From Syncephalis fuscata (taxonomy: Eukaryota > Zoopagomycota > Zoopagomycetes > Zoopagales > Piptocephalidaceae): a stretch of DNA of 64,000 nt. The stretch is from assembly GCA_025786725.1 (NCBI GenBank), contig JAHLTZ010000019.1, positions 1 through 64,000 of the forward strand. Direction: 5' to 3'. The position numbers were made by a program, and so were the translations under genes. The notes below the pieces were generated by a model. That model did no database searches. It had not been told where the DNA came from and was given only the letters and a program-made list of their open reading frames with translations. The stretch's first letter is position 1, and every line of letters begins with the position of its first letter. Of this stretch, positions 1 through 12,124 are shown in pieces.

Positions 1-917
1 TCTACTTCCGTTTGACTATCCCGAAACGCCACGCCTACACCATGGACATTGACAACGACATTACCAAGGCTACCAAGGATATCGGCAACGTCTTGAACAA
101 AAATGCCGATGACCACGATCGTGATATTGCCGCTGCCGCCCAGGTTGCCCAACAACACGTTAAGGAAACTCCTAAGGCATCATGGAGCGATTTCTGCCGC
201 CACTTTTCGCAATGGTCGAACCTGAAGGTTTTACTCGGTACTTCAATGTCCTGGTTTGCTCTTGATGTTGCCTTCTACGGTACCGGTCTTAACAATGCGA
301 TCATTCTCAATGCAATGGGCTTTGTTGACCATAGCTCGCCATACCGTGACTTGTTTACCTCTTCGGTTGGTAACATCATTATTGCTATGCTTGGTACTGT
401 ACCTGGCTACTGGGTCACTGTATTCCTGGTCGACCGCATTGGACGCAAGCGCATTCAGCTCGGTGGTTTTGCCATTCTTACGGTTCTTTTCTTGATCATG
501 GGCATTGGCTTCAATGCTATTCGCGACACCAGCATTGTACTATTTATTGTTATCTTCACGCTTACGCAGTTCTTCCAAAACTTTGGTCCAAACACCACTA
601 CTTTTATCGTACCGGGCGAGGTGTTCCCTACACGTTACCGTTCAACGGCCCACGGTATCTCGGCTGCTTCTGGTAAATTGGGTGCCATTGTTGCCCAGGT
701 TGGCTTCTCTCAGATGAAGGACATTGGCGGCAAGGGCGAATTTGTCCCCAAGCTTATCATTATTTTCGCCGTCTTCATGTTCATCGGCCTCTTGTTTACC
801 TTCTTCATTCCCGAAACAGCCGGCAAGTCGCTTGAGGAGCTATCCGGTGAAGATGAGGATTTGTACACCCCACAGCCAAAGCCTTCGTCCCCTGAAGAAG
901 GCATGGTGGAAAAATAG
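1..917 (+). CDS. PHO84: High-affinity inorganic phosphate transporter (Pho84 type), 3' part
   Basis: The frame is open from the first bases of the window (codons start at base 3) and ends with TAG at 915-917, so this is the C-terminal ~304 residues of a larger major-facilitator protein. It starts at the family's YFRLTIP segment at the end of transmembrane helix 6, followed by a charged cytoplasmic loop and six hydrophobic helices. The Pho84 signature PGEVFPTRYRSTAHGISAAS is present near residue 200, and the tail ends in an acidic, proline-rich stretch. The family imports phosphate with protons across the plasma membrane. The visible part has no intron and is more GC-rich than its surroundings, as expected of a well-expressed gene. 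Family identity is firm; the particular paralogue is not. Confidence 0.93.
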   Translation, partial: YFRLTIPKRHAYTMDIDNDITKATKDIGNVLNKNADDHDRDIAAAAQVAQQHVKETPKASWSDFCRHFSQWSNLKVLLGTSMSWFALDVAFYGTGLNNAIILNAMGFVDHSSPYRDLFTSSVGNIIIAMLGTVPGYWVTVFLVDRIGRKRIQLGGFAILTVLFLIMGIGFNAIRDTSIVLFIVIFTLTQFFQNFGPNTTTFIVPGEVFPTRYRSTAHGISAASGKLGAIVAQVGFSQMKDIGGKGEFVPKLIIIFAVFMFIGLLFTFFIPETAGKSLEELSGEDEDLYTPQPKPSSPEEGMVEK

Positions 918-3900
918 CTTTAAGCAAAGTATGAATTACTTTTTATGATTAGCCCTTTCTATTATGTTTATCCCTATTAATGTAACGCACTAAATCAACG
1001 ACTTCCACATGAAGTTAAAAGGCGCTTATTGCGCACTGTCTGCTCATTGTTTGCACATTGTCTATTGGTAGTTAATTGCGCAACAGAAATGACATGTTTT
1101 TGTATAGTCCTGCGTATACATAACTTGAACTAATTGTAGATAGTTGCCAGTGGAGTGTCTGCGTTACTGTATCTTTATTGATTACAAGTAAGTTTGCATT
1201 CTGTAATAACCAATTAGTTAGCATATCCATTTATAATAAATATACTATTACTATATCAGCATATAATAATTCGGTGTCAAATGGCTTTTATTCTTAATGC
1301 ATTTATTCATTTACTATTAATCTGTTCTATAATGTACCGACATGTTGGGTAGATTGACTTTTATTATTTACACTCTATTCATTACTAAATTAAACTCAAC
1401 TGTTTATAAATATTGACTGACAGGCTCACATCTCACAATCTACGTCATCACATTTCCCTTTCTCTTTCTTTACACTTGACAGCATATATCCATAGCATAT
1501 ATTTGTACACTCCATATATACCAATTAGATCGTGTCAGTAGTTGACTGACTACTAGTTATGTACAAACACCTTTTACACTATGTCCTTGCATTACTATTT
1601 TATAAACTGACCTTTTTTACAAATCACCTTCAGCACTCCGATCATTAGTATTGGTATTTTTACTAGCATATTAAGTGCATTTTTAGCTTTTTTCTATGTT
1701 GTTTTGATTATATGTTGTCGATATTTTGTTGTATGCTTCATTTTTACTATAGATCACCATTGCAGGTCATCTGCTAACAACTTTGCAATCTCCATAGTGG
1801 CAGTGCAATTTGCTATTATTGAAACTGTACAAGCTGTTGTTAATACGATCTGCAGTGGCAATCTATAACAAAACAAAGCATACAATGACTTTGACAGCAT
1901 ATAGTCATTACAATGATCATTTACAGATACTGTACGCATACAACAGTAGTAGTACAATATACTACTATTGCTATTGTATGTGCACAGCCACCAACACGAT
2001 GATTACGATGGCTATATGTGCTGTTAACTCTCCACCGATGGAACAGTATATAATATTGAGGTATATGATGGGAACGCTATATGCAACTGGATAATAAATC
2101 TATAATACTAATTATTTTATTCATTAATATTACTCATTATCCAGTTCCATGTTCAATAGAACGAATGGCAGTTTAATCTTGCAAATGTTATAATTTTAGC
2201 CATTTAATCCCAAATCATACTAAATGATACATTTGTTTAACTTAATGAGTTGTAACAAGTATCATGAACTTTTAAGGGTATACCAAGATGGTAAACGACG
2301 CATATATAGTTAATTGGCTAATAAAATAAATAGCTTTATGATAACTTTTATTTAGCATCGTGGCTTATTGGAATACAATAATAAAATACATTTTATTAAT
2401 AATTTATATATCTTGCAGTGGCAGTTTGAGACAGCTTAAACACATGGCTGCTTTCTGGTTGGTGTGCCAAACTAACGTTTTTGCCCATATTTTGGCAATG
2501 GTTGACCAATACTGTCGTCATAACCATTCTAAACATATGCTAATCCAGTTTAGCTGGTTATTCGACACTACTTACCAATCTACGTTAGAAATAAGTCACT
2601 ATTGATTGCAGTCAAGTATGTAATGATAAAAATAGAGCAAATAATATCGCACATTGTTTGTATTCCCTTGCCTGCCAGTTCTTCCATACCTCTAATCCAA
2701 ATAAATGATATTGATTTAAAGCAATATGACAAAATATACTGCACCTATCTTTGTCGGCAAAGCGCTAAATACATCTTTTGAAGCAGTATTATGTTGTTGC
2801 CAGTCATTGTAAATGACATACTAAATAGAGAAATCCATGTCATAATTCGACAGATATCAAAAAAATCAAGTACATGAATATAATCATCAGACTAGTTGTA
2901 ATGTCCAAAGTAGAAGGAACAAAACAGCGCCAAGATGCCATGTTATGAAGTCGTGATATGAATATTCTGCTGACAATAACAATATTGCGTCCAAATATAA
3001 AAGATGCGATAGCAAACGTTACATGCTGAACTTGCATGTCAACTGGCCAAAGACGCTGCTTAGCAATGTCGTCAGCGATTTATGTAAGGAAATTAAATAC
3101 GTGCATTTCTTCAAGTGGGCGGAGACAAGTTCTCAATTGTTTTATGTCGCTGTTAATCTTTTATCTCAAATTTGTTGTATATATCACAATTACAATGAAA
3201 TACATAGTAACATGTACATAATACTCGCTATACGCTCATGACAGTAGTAGGCTAAATAGGTGCACATTAATACAAGCAAATATCTTGAAGAATGATTGAA
3301 TCTATACTCGATTGTAATGATATTTTAAATGATTAAAATTAATACTGTAAGACTATTAGCACTGACTAAACTAAACTGTGGCCATGCGTTTAATCAGCCA
3401 TTGCGTGTTATATGAATATTGACTGTGGATTGGATATAAATGCAACAAGAAAAACCACGTCTAATAAGTCATAAGGCCAACTTTAAAATCACAAACAGCT
3501 AATGCGTTAACGTGAAAGTCTAAATCAATCACTGCACCATAAATAGAGTATACATTGCATTTTGGATTAAATTCTGATGGCTAATAATGATATTAAAATG
3601 TGCATTTATGCGATATTGATTTGAAGCAATGCCAATAATATATATAAGCACTGCAGGTTAACATGATTATAAAGCAAAGCAAAGATTGGTATACTATATC
3701 ATTTACAGTAGCTACATTCTTTTAAAGTTTATTAACAAAAATGGATTTGGGTGCAATGAACGCATGTAAAAATCTGCTAGGCTATAATTTAGTACCATTT
3801 GCCTTGGGTATACAGCAAAAGCATCAACTGCAGTATATAATTCATAACAATCGCGTTGAACAATTGATATTGCTAAAATGTCTATATCTAATATGCAGTA

Positions 3901-4602
3901 TAATAAATAGCCGGCATTGTTGACATGGTTATAAGCTTCACTCTTGCTTTGTTTCAATGCTGTAGAATAAGAGTTAGAATACACAACAGTATAACACTTG
4001 TTTATTTGCATTAATTTGAATGATCTTAATAAAGTAAATGTGTTTCAGTAATAATACGTGGGTTTTCCGTAGTTTTCCTAGCCACATCCATGCTAAATAC
4101 ATGCAGATGTTTAAGCATAGAAATCACCTATCATTAGTTAAGAACTCAAGCAAGCTGGTCCAATCATTAGCCTACTGTGAAAAATAAAACAATGCATAGC
4201 TGGCCTAAGCTGCATAATTTGGCTAGACGTATGTCCTTGGTGTGCTGTTGTTGAATCTAGAATCTTACAATAGTTTAATGGTTTCTCTATATATTACCTG
4301 TCGGAACTAATATTGTAATGTTGCTGTGGCACAATGTTGTTTTCAAGTTTAATGTTTTATCAGCTATTATCATTATTCAACTTGCAATTGCTGTCATTTC
4401 TGGATAATGCATAATACTGCAGTTGATGTCGCGTACATACATGGTTGAATGCCCGTGTACCGCATCAGCTACTATGCATGAATAGCAAAACTAGTAATGG
4501 CCTTTGCCCCGAATATCTCCTTGCAAACCATCCAACATTACGTGCCTGTACTTCTATTACCTAGTTATCTATACATACTACTGTTATTATTACAAAGTTA
4601 AA
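918..4602. other. Gene-poor AT-rich block
   Basis: No recognisable gene lies between the phosphate transporter and the first seven-helix gene. The short open frames here are AT-rich and match no family I know. The block holds the first copy of repeat family A. Near 2137-2180 there is a degenerate motif (CCAGTTCCATGTTCAATAGA) that recurs near 18700 and, more loosely, within repeat family B. Confidence 0.6.
1294..1883. repeat. Repeat family A, copy 1
   Basis: About 590 bases match 6157-6733 at roughly 95 percent by eye, in direct orientation. Weaker similarity continues to about 2040, including matching stretches around GTGCTGTTAACTC. Both copies keep a ~70-codon open frame with a hydrophobic start, ending at 1866-1868, but the differences between copies are not biased towards silent sites, so I do not call it a gene. 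No terminal inverted repeat or target-site duplication was evident. Confidence 0.85.
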
Positions 4603-5578
4603 ATGCCGTTTATTAACAATACCGATCCAACGCAAACCGAGTGGAGACATAATGCTGCAAAGAAATGGGGCATCGATCTTCATCCGCTTGGCGAAATGAT
4701 GTGCCTGATTTCTTGATGGAAGCTACAGGTCATACCGACGAACAGCGCCTCCGTTTAACGGGCATACAGATTCAGCTTGTATTTTCTGTTATGCTATTTT
4801 TTATCTTTTTATACAATATTATTGTAACGACCAAAATGGTTCTATCACGACCATATAGCATATTTTCATGGTGCTGTTTAATGCTTGCTATTAATGGTAT
4901 GATATATAGTATAACGCCTATATTATTTTTGATAGGCTATGACTTTGGTTGTAGAGCATTGGCATGGTGGTCTGGATTCCTTATTTCGTTAGGAGTAATT
5001 CTTAATAGCATGATTCTTCTTTTAAAAGTCAATCTGGTTCTTTACCAAAAGAAATGGGTCACTTATATCGGCATTATTTTTATATTACCACAGTCAGGTT
5101 TTGCTTTTATTTTGATATACTGCTGCTTTTTTACTCTAGAAGCCAAAATTGGCTGCTCAATCTATTATCCACCTAGCTTCCTTTGGTACTGGGTTGGAGT
5201 AAATATGCCAATCAACGTGTTTTTTTCAGCTGTCTTTTGCCGTATTGCTCTAAAACAATATTATATGTTTGGATCTGATGCATGGAAGCGACTAGCACAA
5301 GATGGAATACAAACAATATGTTTGGCCTTAGCAATTAATCTTGCTTGCTGCATTGCTATAATTAGCTGCGTTGGCAGTGCTAACCGTGATATGCTTTTTC
5401 CCGCCGATTGGTAAGTACTAGTGGTTGACTGAATACACATAGCTAAACTGTTTATAGGATTACTGTTGCAACCATATTGATTAGACACTGCCAAAATATG
5501 GGGAATGGAAACCACTCTGCATATCGTCCCAAGACTTACCATATTCTTCACTTGTCGCAAATCGCCACTGCAAACTAA
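4603..5578 (+). CDS. Seven-helix membrane protein, family unknown (paralogue of the gene at 16896)
   Basis: Two exons (4603-5410 and 5458-5578) joined through a split Trp codon encode about 310 residues. The N-terminus has an Asn-glycosylation-type NNT, then hydrophobic helices follow at roughly residues 50-70, 80-105, 115-145, 150-175, 190-215, 235-255 and a shorter one crossing the intron. The paralogue at 16896 shares the WCCL motif, a loop of the form QY-x-FGS-x2-WK-x-LA-x-DG before helix 6, and the same intron position. This topology suggests a receptor-like protein; no known receptor family is recognised. The ATG frame and the helix frame differ by one base near 4690, in a GG run, which fits loss of one G. 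The gene lies between the two copies of repeat family A. Confidence 0.7.
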
Positions 5579-7141
5579 ATAATCTGATGCTTCGATATAT
5601 TGTATCTATATATTTTATTCTGAATGCAATTTGTATATATTCAATATAACATTAAACCAAGTTATATTTTATAATATACTACATTGGCTATTCATTTATT
5701 AGGCACTTTATGTTTTAAATTGTAGTGTACTAAGAATGTACAGCAACACAAACTAACTAAAGCTTAACAAATTGCATAATAGTTTAATCATTACAAATTA
5801 ATCGTGAATATAACAGTTGTCAATACAGATAACAAAGCAGCAGACAAAATTCAAACCAAGCTATCAACTATCTGCACAATTGAGACTAGCTGTTTTGTTT
5901 AAACACATTTAACTGACAACATGTGCATTTTCACAGCCTGCTGATTCGTTTTATATACCATAAGCTTACTAATGTAATAAGCAAACCATCTTTTTTTTTA
6001 TTATGCGAGTGATTTACCACTTTATTTTCTAAAGTATAGCAAACTTATTTTCCATTTATATGATAAAGTTGGTCGTCGTGTCTTTAATGTACTGATTTAT
6101 AAACATTACATCATGGTAACAAATTTTAAATAGTAAACGATTTATAATATTATTTATTAATGCATTTATTCATTTACTATTAATCTGTTCTATGATGTAC
6201 GACATGTTGGGTAGATTGACTTTTATTATTTACACTCTATTCATTACTAAATTAAACTCAACTGTTTATAAATATTGACTGACAGGCTCACATCTCACAA
6301 TCTACGTCATCACATTTCCTTTCTCTTTCTTTACACTTGACAGCATATATCCATAGCATATACTTGTACACTCCATATATACCAATTAGATCGTGTCAGT
6401 AGTTGACTGACTACTAGTTATGTACAAACACCTTTACACTATGTCCTTGCATTACTATTTTATAAACTGACCTTTTAATACTTACCTCCGATCATTAGTA
6501 TTGGTATTTTTACTAGCATATTAAGTACATTTTTGGCTTTGTTCTATGTTGTTTTGAGTATATGTTGTCGATATTTTGTTGTATACTTCATTTTTACTAT
6601 AGATCACCATTGCAGGTCATCTGCTAACAACTTCGCAATCTCAATAGTGGCAGTGCAATTTGCTATTATTGAAACTGTACAAGCTGTTGTTAATACGATC
6701 TGCAGTGGCAATCTATAACAAAACAAAGCATATAGTCATTGTAGTCAACGTGTACAGCTGCTCTATGTATACGGTTGCCAACACGATAACTGTATCAACT
6801 ATATACGCTGTTATCTTTCCGCTTATTATTTTCTTGGTTCTTTCACTATATGTTTTGTAAACTTGCATTTAAATATACATTTTTCTTTAAATTCTCAAGT
6901 AAATTTATTACAGTTTATTTAATTTGATATGTTTTTGTAAATATAAACATACAAGTAAATTGAATCGAAATATAAAAGAATAAAGCATAAAACAACATAG
7001 AGTAAACGACTAAATAAAAGAAGCTAGTGGATAATAAATCCACCTAGTAATTATGTTTGCTAAATGCGAAATTATTATTCCACTATTAAATTATAGACTG
7101 AGTACAAATCATTGCTTCTCTTTACTTTTTCTTATTCTACA
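5579..7141. other. Gene-poor block with repeat A copy 2
   Basis: AT-rich sequence between the seven-helix gene and the cytochrome b5-like gene. Apart from repeat family A at 6157-6733 and its degenerate tail to about 6860, I see no coding or RNA gene. Confidence 0.6.
6157..6733. repeat. Repeat family A, copy 2
   Basis: Direct-orientation copy of 1294-1883. Compared with copy 1 it has a short replaced stretch near 6475-6488 and lacks 19 bases at its right end. It also shows three one-base length differences, all in runs of C or T (for example CC in copy 1 at 1337 against a single C here at 6200). Confidence 0.85.
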
Positions 7142-7920
7142 ATGTCAGCTACTTTAAAGCAACGCAAACCAGATCGTCTTACAAAAGACAAAAACGCAGC
7201 TCATTCATTCGACGATGAGACTGAGGAGTTGTCGACAAGTAGCGGCGTTAGTATAGGTGGCATAGCTCGAGCTATTCTTGCTGTACTTGCGTTCTTCTTT
7301 CTCTCTTCCTACGTCATCACGGATACTTGGCTATGGGGCTACGAGGGAAAATGGTCCAATATACGCCAGTGGTTCCCGGTAAGTAATGCTGGTGGCAATA
7401 ATAAGCAATATGTAACAAAAAACGGATGGTTTAGAGAAAACAGCTTGTATTTACAGAAGAGGAATTGCTAAAGTATACGGGCCAAGACCCATCCTTGCCT
7501 ATTTACATAGCCATCAAGTGAGTTACTGTCTAATTAATGATCCACTTTTATTTAATATACCAATTAGTGGTGAAGTCTATGACGTGACAGAAGGCAGTGG
7601 CTATTACGGACCAGGCGGTGGCTATCACTTTTTTGCAGGTCGTGATGCTGCACGCGCCTATATCACTGGCTGTTTTGAAGATCATCTTACACACGATTTA
7701 CGTGGACTATCCAGTGACCAAATCAAGGTATTTTCACCACTTATTATACATTATATTACACATTATATTGACACACGACATTTAGCAATTGGATGGCTGG
7801 GTAGACTTTTATCGCAATAGTCCTAAATACTACCTGGTAGGACGTGTTATTCATCCAGCTATCCCACGCGATGCACCCATTCCAAAAGATTGTAACGATG
7901 CAAAAGGCCAAAAGCCCTAA
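7142..7920 (+). CDS. Cytochrome b5-like heme/steroid-binding protein (MAPR/neuferricin type)
   Basis: Four exons (7142-7378, 7444-7517, 7568-7727, 7786-7920) give about 200 residues. A basic, polar N-terminus precedes one hydrophobic helix near residues 40-60, then a cytochrome b5-like domain typical of membrane-associated progesterone receptors. Diagnostic segments are FTEEELLKYTG, the YGPGGGYHFFAGRDAARAY block and THDLRGL. The family binds heme through Tyr rather than paired His and acts in sterol and P450 metabolism at the ER or in secreted form. All splice junctions are GT-AG and restore the frame. It is oriented head-on against CCT2, whose stop lies 114 bases downstream. Confidence 0.88.
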
Positions 7921-8034
7921 TTGAAACTACTGGACTGATCTGTGTCCATTAATTTATTGTTTGCAACACAACTGCCACCGGTTTTGGTGTTATCAATAAA
8001 TTGGCTTGATTGTTTACTCAGTTTTTAAAGCCGG

Positions 8035-10551
8035 TTAAGCGGTTCGTTGCCTATAAATAGTTGTGTTAGTGTATTTGAATAATTGTATCGCTGTGTATAG
8101 CAAATACTTACCGAGGAGCGCATCGGATGATGTTATCGACCGAAGAATAAGTTCAGCGGCTTCCGAAGCACTTGATACAACTTGGCGCTTCAATTTAAAT
8201 GACTCTGTGATGCCGAGTTCACGGACATCGCCTACACTACCCTGATACATATCTATTGATGTGTAAGTATTAAATAAACTAAATATTGCAGCCAGTTAGA
8301 CTACTGTAACCTACCAAGACCGGCTGTGTTGTTGCCTTCGTAATGGGCAGCACGGAGCTTAGTGACCAATTCAGCGCTGTCATAACCGGCATTGTCGGCC
8401 AAAATTGTTGGTAGCTATTTCAATAATAGATTTGTATTAAATAATGAATGGCAATTAAATACATGGATCATACCTGACGTAGTGCACGGGCAAATCCTTC
8501 AATGGCAAGTGCCTTCTTTCCAGGGGTGATTGCTGCAATATCATCAATTGCCTTTGACATAAGCATTTCTGAACAGCCTAGTAAACATAGTGCAAATAAG
8601 TCAATTTGTTAAATAAAAATCTACCATCTTACCTCCACCTAGAACAGTGCGTGGTTCCTTGACAGTTTGTGAAAGTACACAAAGAGCATCGTGTAGTGAT
8701 CGCTCTGCTTCATCAAGTAACTGATTTGTTGCACCACGTAGTACAACGGTACATGCTTCACCAGCAGCAACACCTGAGAAACGTACCAACTATATCATTT
8801 CATAATTAGCTAATATTTATTATTAATCCAACTATTATCCTACCTTATCTTCACCAATCATAACTTCTTCAATCAAATCACAATGGCCTAACTTGACCAA
8901 TTCTGGATGATCAAATGTCGATGCAATTTCACCACCTTATTAATATAAATATTAATTAATTAATTAATTAATAAATAAATACGTGTTAGTATTATTTCTT
9001 TTGGTAGCTATTACACTCTTACCTGTAACCAAGACAAACGCTCAACGCCATCAAAGTCGGCGTGTTCAATAGCTGTAATACCAGCATCAGCAAATAGCTG
9101 TTCTGGCCAGTTGTAAATCAATTGACGATTAACGAAGCAGTTAATGCCATGGGCCTTGATCTTTTCAACCTTCTCCTTCATCTTGTTCTATACAATAGAT
9201 AAATACCTATGTATCCACATGATTACATCACTTACACGTTCAGCACGTTCCAACTCGGCAGTTTACCAGTGGCATCAACACGTACACGAGCACCAAAGAT
9301 CTTGATTTTATCGGTGTCCATTGCTAATATCAATTAGTGTTAGCTATTATATCGGTCTACCACTATAACTTACCTGTGTTGGCAATAAGAATCTTTGCAT
9401 TCTCAATACGCTTAGGCTGGTTAACACCAATACGCTTATCAAGGATAAATCCATCATCAAGATATGAGTCAGCAAGACGACCACCAGCCTTTTTGATAAT
9501 TTGAATATTCTCCAAATTGGTACTGCCCTGTATGTGATGGTAAGTATCAAATATGGCTTGTATCTATAAATATACCTTCAAACGAAGTACGGCATCGACT
9601 GCCAAAGTAGAGAATTGGTCTTTATCTTGAGACAATACTTTGGAGCTAAGTGTAGTACGAGCAATGTTAATCAAGTCTTCACGGAATTTAGTTGGTCCTC
9701 GCTATTATCTACTGCCGACTGTTCCAATGCCTCCAATGCTGCTTTAGAAGCAATACGAAAACCATCAACAATTACTTGTGGATGAATCTTTTGATTAATC
9801 AACAGCTCTGCTTCACGCAACAATTCAGCGCTAGAACACACACTGAAGTGGTACCATCGCCAACCTCGTCGTCTTGCACCTTGGAACAATCTATGACACA
9901 CATTTTCGGTTAAGAAACAACATAGGCAACAAAAATAGCATAATCCATTAGAAATAGCAAAAAAAGGATACTGACAAGCACTTTGGCTGCCGCATTATCA
10001 AGAGCAATTGACTTTAGAATAGTGGCACCGTCGTTAGTGACAACGATGCCTTGGTTGGACACAGATTGAAGAATTTTATCCTAATAATAGCCAGTATGAT
10101 CAACACTAGATCTAATGACGTCGATCAATCATATTTACCATGCCCTTTGGTCCAAGTGTGCTCTTGACTAGATCACCAACAGCAATAGCACCAACAAACG
10201 AGGACTACATACAACAACGATCGGATCAGCGCTTTGAATAAACTTTTCGTTTATTGATGCTTACCAAACGCGCATTTTCAGCACGTTCTTCAGTGGTGTC
10301 GTGTTGAAAGATCTGCACCGGAGCAAGACTCTAAATGATCGAAATAACGTTACTTAAGGTAAACAAGTCGTAGATCGTCAAACTTGCCATGATAACAACT
10401 ATATACGCAACAAGGCAATAAGGAAGATGAAAAGTACTATTCGACAAAGATCGAGGGCAAATGATTAGAAGTGATAGCCACGTCGTGCATCATTCATGAT
10501 GTAAAATGATTTTACCACTGTCTTGAACGAATCGGGGTTGAATCCAGTCAT
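8035..10551 (-). CDS. CCT2: TCP-1 chaperonin subunit beta (CCT2)
   Basis: Minus-strand, many-exon gene for the beta subunit of the cytosolic chaperonin that folds actin and tubulin. The order matches the family from end to end: [60 protein letters not shown] (ATP-binding core), [29 protein letters not shown], and a C-terminus on the model [10 protein letters not shown]. The first exon (10516-10551) encodes 12 residues and is followed by a 185-base intron. At least five places need one extra base to keep frame (near 8140, 9034, 9258, 9695 and 9829), mostly in runs of C or G. Since everything else is perfectly conserved, these look like consensus errors. It starts 132 bases from the divergent NDUFB4-like gene. 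Confidence 0.93.
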
Positions 10552-10683
10552 CTTTGGTTGACTAACGATAGAATCGTTGTATTTGCTTCTTTATGACAGA
10601 CGAAGGGGACAAGATCGTTAATCTTTGCATCTTCTACTTTTTCGTCATCTATTTTCTACTCTCTATCGGCTATTCAAACCACC

Positions 10684-10973
10684 ATGGCTGGCGACCAAAA
10701 CATTACTCGCGATCCAGCACTTGAACGCTGGGCTGCTATGCGCGAGAACTCGGATGCTTACTTTCGTTGGAATCGACGCAATGTCCGTCTTGGTGTGATA
10801 TTCGGTGTGGCCGTGCCTCTAGCAATCTATGGCTTGACTACCTACACAACAGTAAGTGTTTGTATTTTGCCAACTGAACTATACAAGTATCTAATATATA
10901 ACATGTCATGTAGAACAGATATGCCATGATTGGTCCACGTCGTCAAGGTCTTTTGGCTAAAAAGGACGAGTAA
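10684..10973 (+). CDS. NADH:ubiquinone oxidoreductase subunit NDUFB4-like
   Basis: Two exons (10684 to about 10851, then about 10914-10973) encode roughly 75 residues: a short polar start with DPALERWAAMRENS, an aromatic-basic stretch, one membrane helix (LGVIFGVAVPLAIYGL) and a basic tail ending KKDE. The arrangement resembles NDUFB4, a single-helix accessory subunit of the complex I membrane arm in the mitochondrial inner membrane. The start has a strong context (ACCATGG). The family call rests on short similarity recalled from knowledge, so it is good but not certain. Confidence 0.72.
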
Positions 10974-11105
10974 TTATTATGAATTGACGCGCGTATTATA
11001 GTCGTTATACGAAAGGCACACCATATGATAAAATTCACAGCCATTTATTATTGCATTTCGCTTTTTATCTTGTAATACGAAACATACATCAAATGATAGT
11101 TATTG

Positions 11106-11958
11106 TTACCATGTATTTTGTTGATTTCGATCGTGTCGACGATCAGTAAATCCACTACCACGTCCATCATGTCGTGTGCGTGGTGGATAAGGTGCGTTAC
11201 GACCTTGTCTTTTTGAATCAAAATGATCATGGCTACGTCGTGGTCCACCACTAAATTGATGTGTATTTCCTATGGGTCGACGATGACCAACACCACTACC
11301 ACCACTGACTGGAGGATTTGGTGCAGATAAGGGTTCAATAGATATACAGATATCAATCATATCACCGGGAAAATGACCCTGTGCCAATGTACGTAAATCA
11401 TCAGGGCCATGACGTGTGCCATGAACAGATCCAAATTGACGTGTTATATAACGTTCACGCGAACGATCCAAATAGACAATCTTAAACTCTAAACGAGCAT
11501 CTGGATTCTGAATTGCCGTATCCTCCTCTTTGAGTAAATGGAAAAGTTCTCGAAGTGTTGTATCTTTCCTATAGTGTTTATAATTATATTATAGTGACTG
11601 TAAATAAATGATAGAAGCGATAGTATAGTAGTTACCACTGTTGACTTACCATGCATAGAGGAGAATCTCGTCTTGAGTAGGCGTTTGTGTCAAAGTAAAT
11701 GAATTCTCTCTATATTGCATATCGATCAGCTAGTATACAGCACGACTACTTGTGTTAATGACTTACGAATGAAAATGATTCTTGCTTAAAAAGACTCGTA
11801 GAAGAAATGGACAGATCTATTTTATATGGTTAAAAATAAACTAATACGCTTTATCTACTTACCTTGTTGCGATCTATGCTGTTATCGCCTCGTTTAAACG
11901 GCTCAGATCGGAATCTAGTCGGATTGTCTGTAGCGAAAGCACCATTATTGCGTGACAT
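11106..11958 (-). CDS. SAP18: SAP18-like Sin3-associated / splicing-associated protein
   Basis: Four exons on the minus strand, starting at 11958. The SAP18 ubiquitin-like fold is clear: CPFLLRVF near residue 34, the strand around LLYAWKDTTLRELFHLL, then LEFKIVYLD and the late DLRTLAQGHFPGDMIDICI. SAP18 links the Sin3 histone deacetylase complex and is part of the ASAP/PSAP complexes at exon junctions. After the domain comes a tail of about 70 residues rich in Arg, Gly and His (repeated RR, RG and RH), absent or shorter in many homologues and plausibly RNA-binding. No frame problem was seen. Confidence 0.9.
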
Positions 11959-12124
11959 TGCGTATGGCTTGATAAGAAATAGGGATGCAAAGAGAAAAAG
12001 TAATTATAATTTGAATTCTTTTTCTTTATTATTGTTGTTGTTGCAACTATTGTTATTATATCGATATGTACGGGTATTATAGTACTCGTCGGATAAGCAG
12101 TTCTGGTAGTTATCGACCATTAAA

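Noticed and set aside
1754-2094. Short frames in repeat family A as a real gene
   Set aside because: The frame is shared by both copies, but silent and replacement differences are about equal, and upstream non-coding sequence is equally conserved.
8035-10551. CCT2 as a pseudogene because of five frame breaks
   Set aside because: All breaks are single missing bases, mostly in short C/G runs, every conserved motif is intact, and the same error type affects other essential genes in the window.
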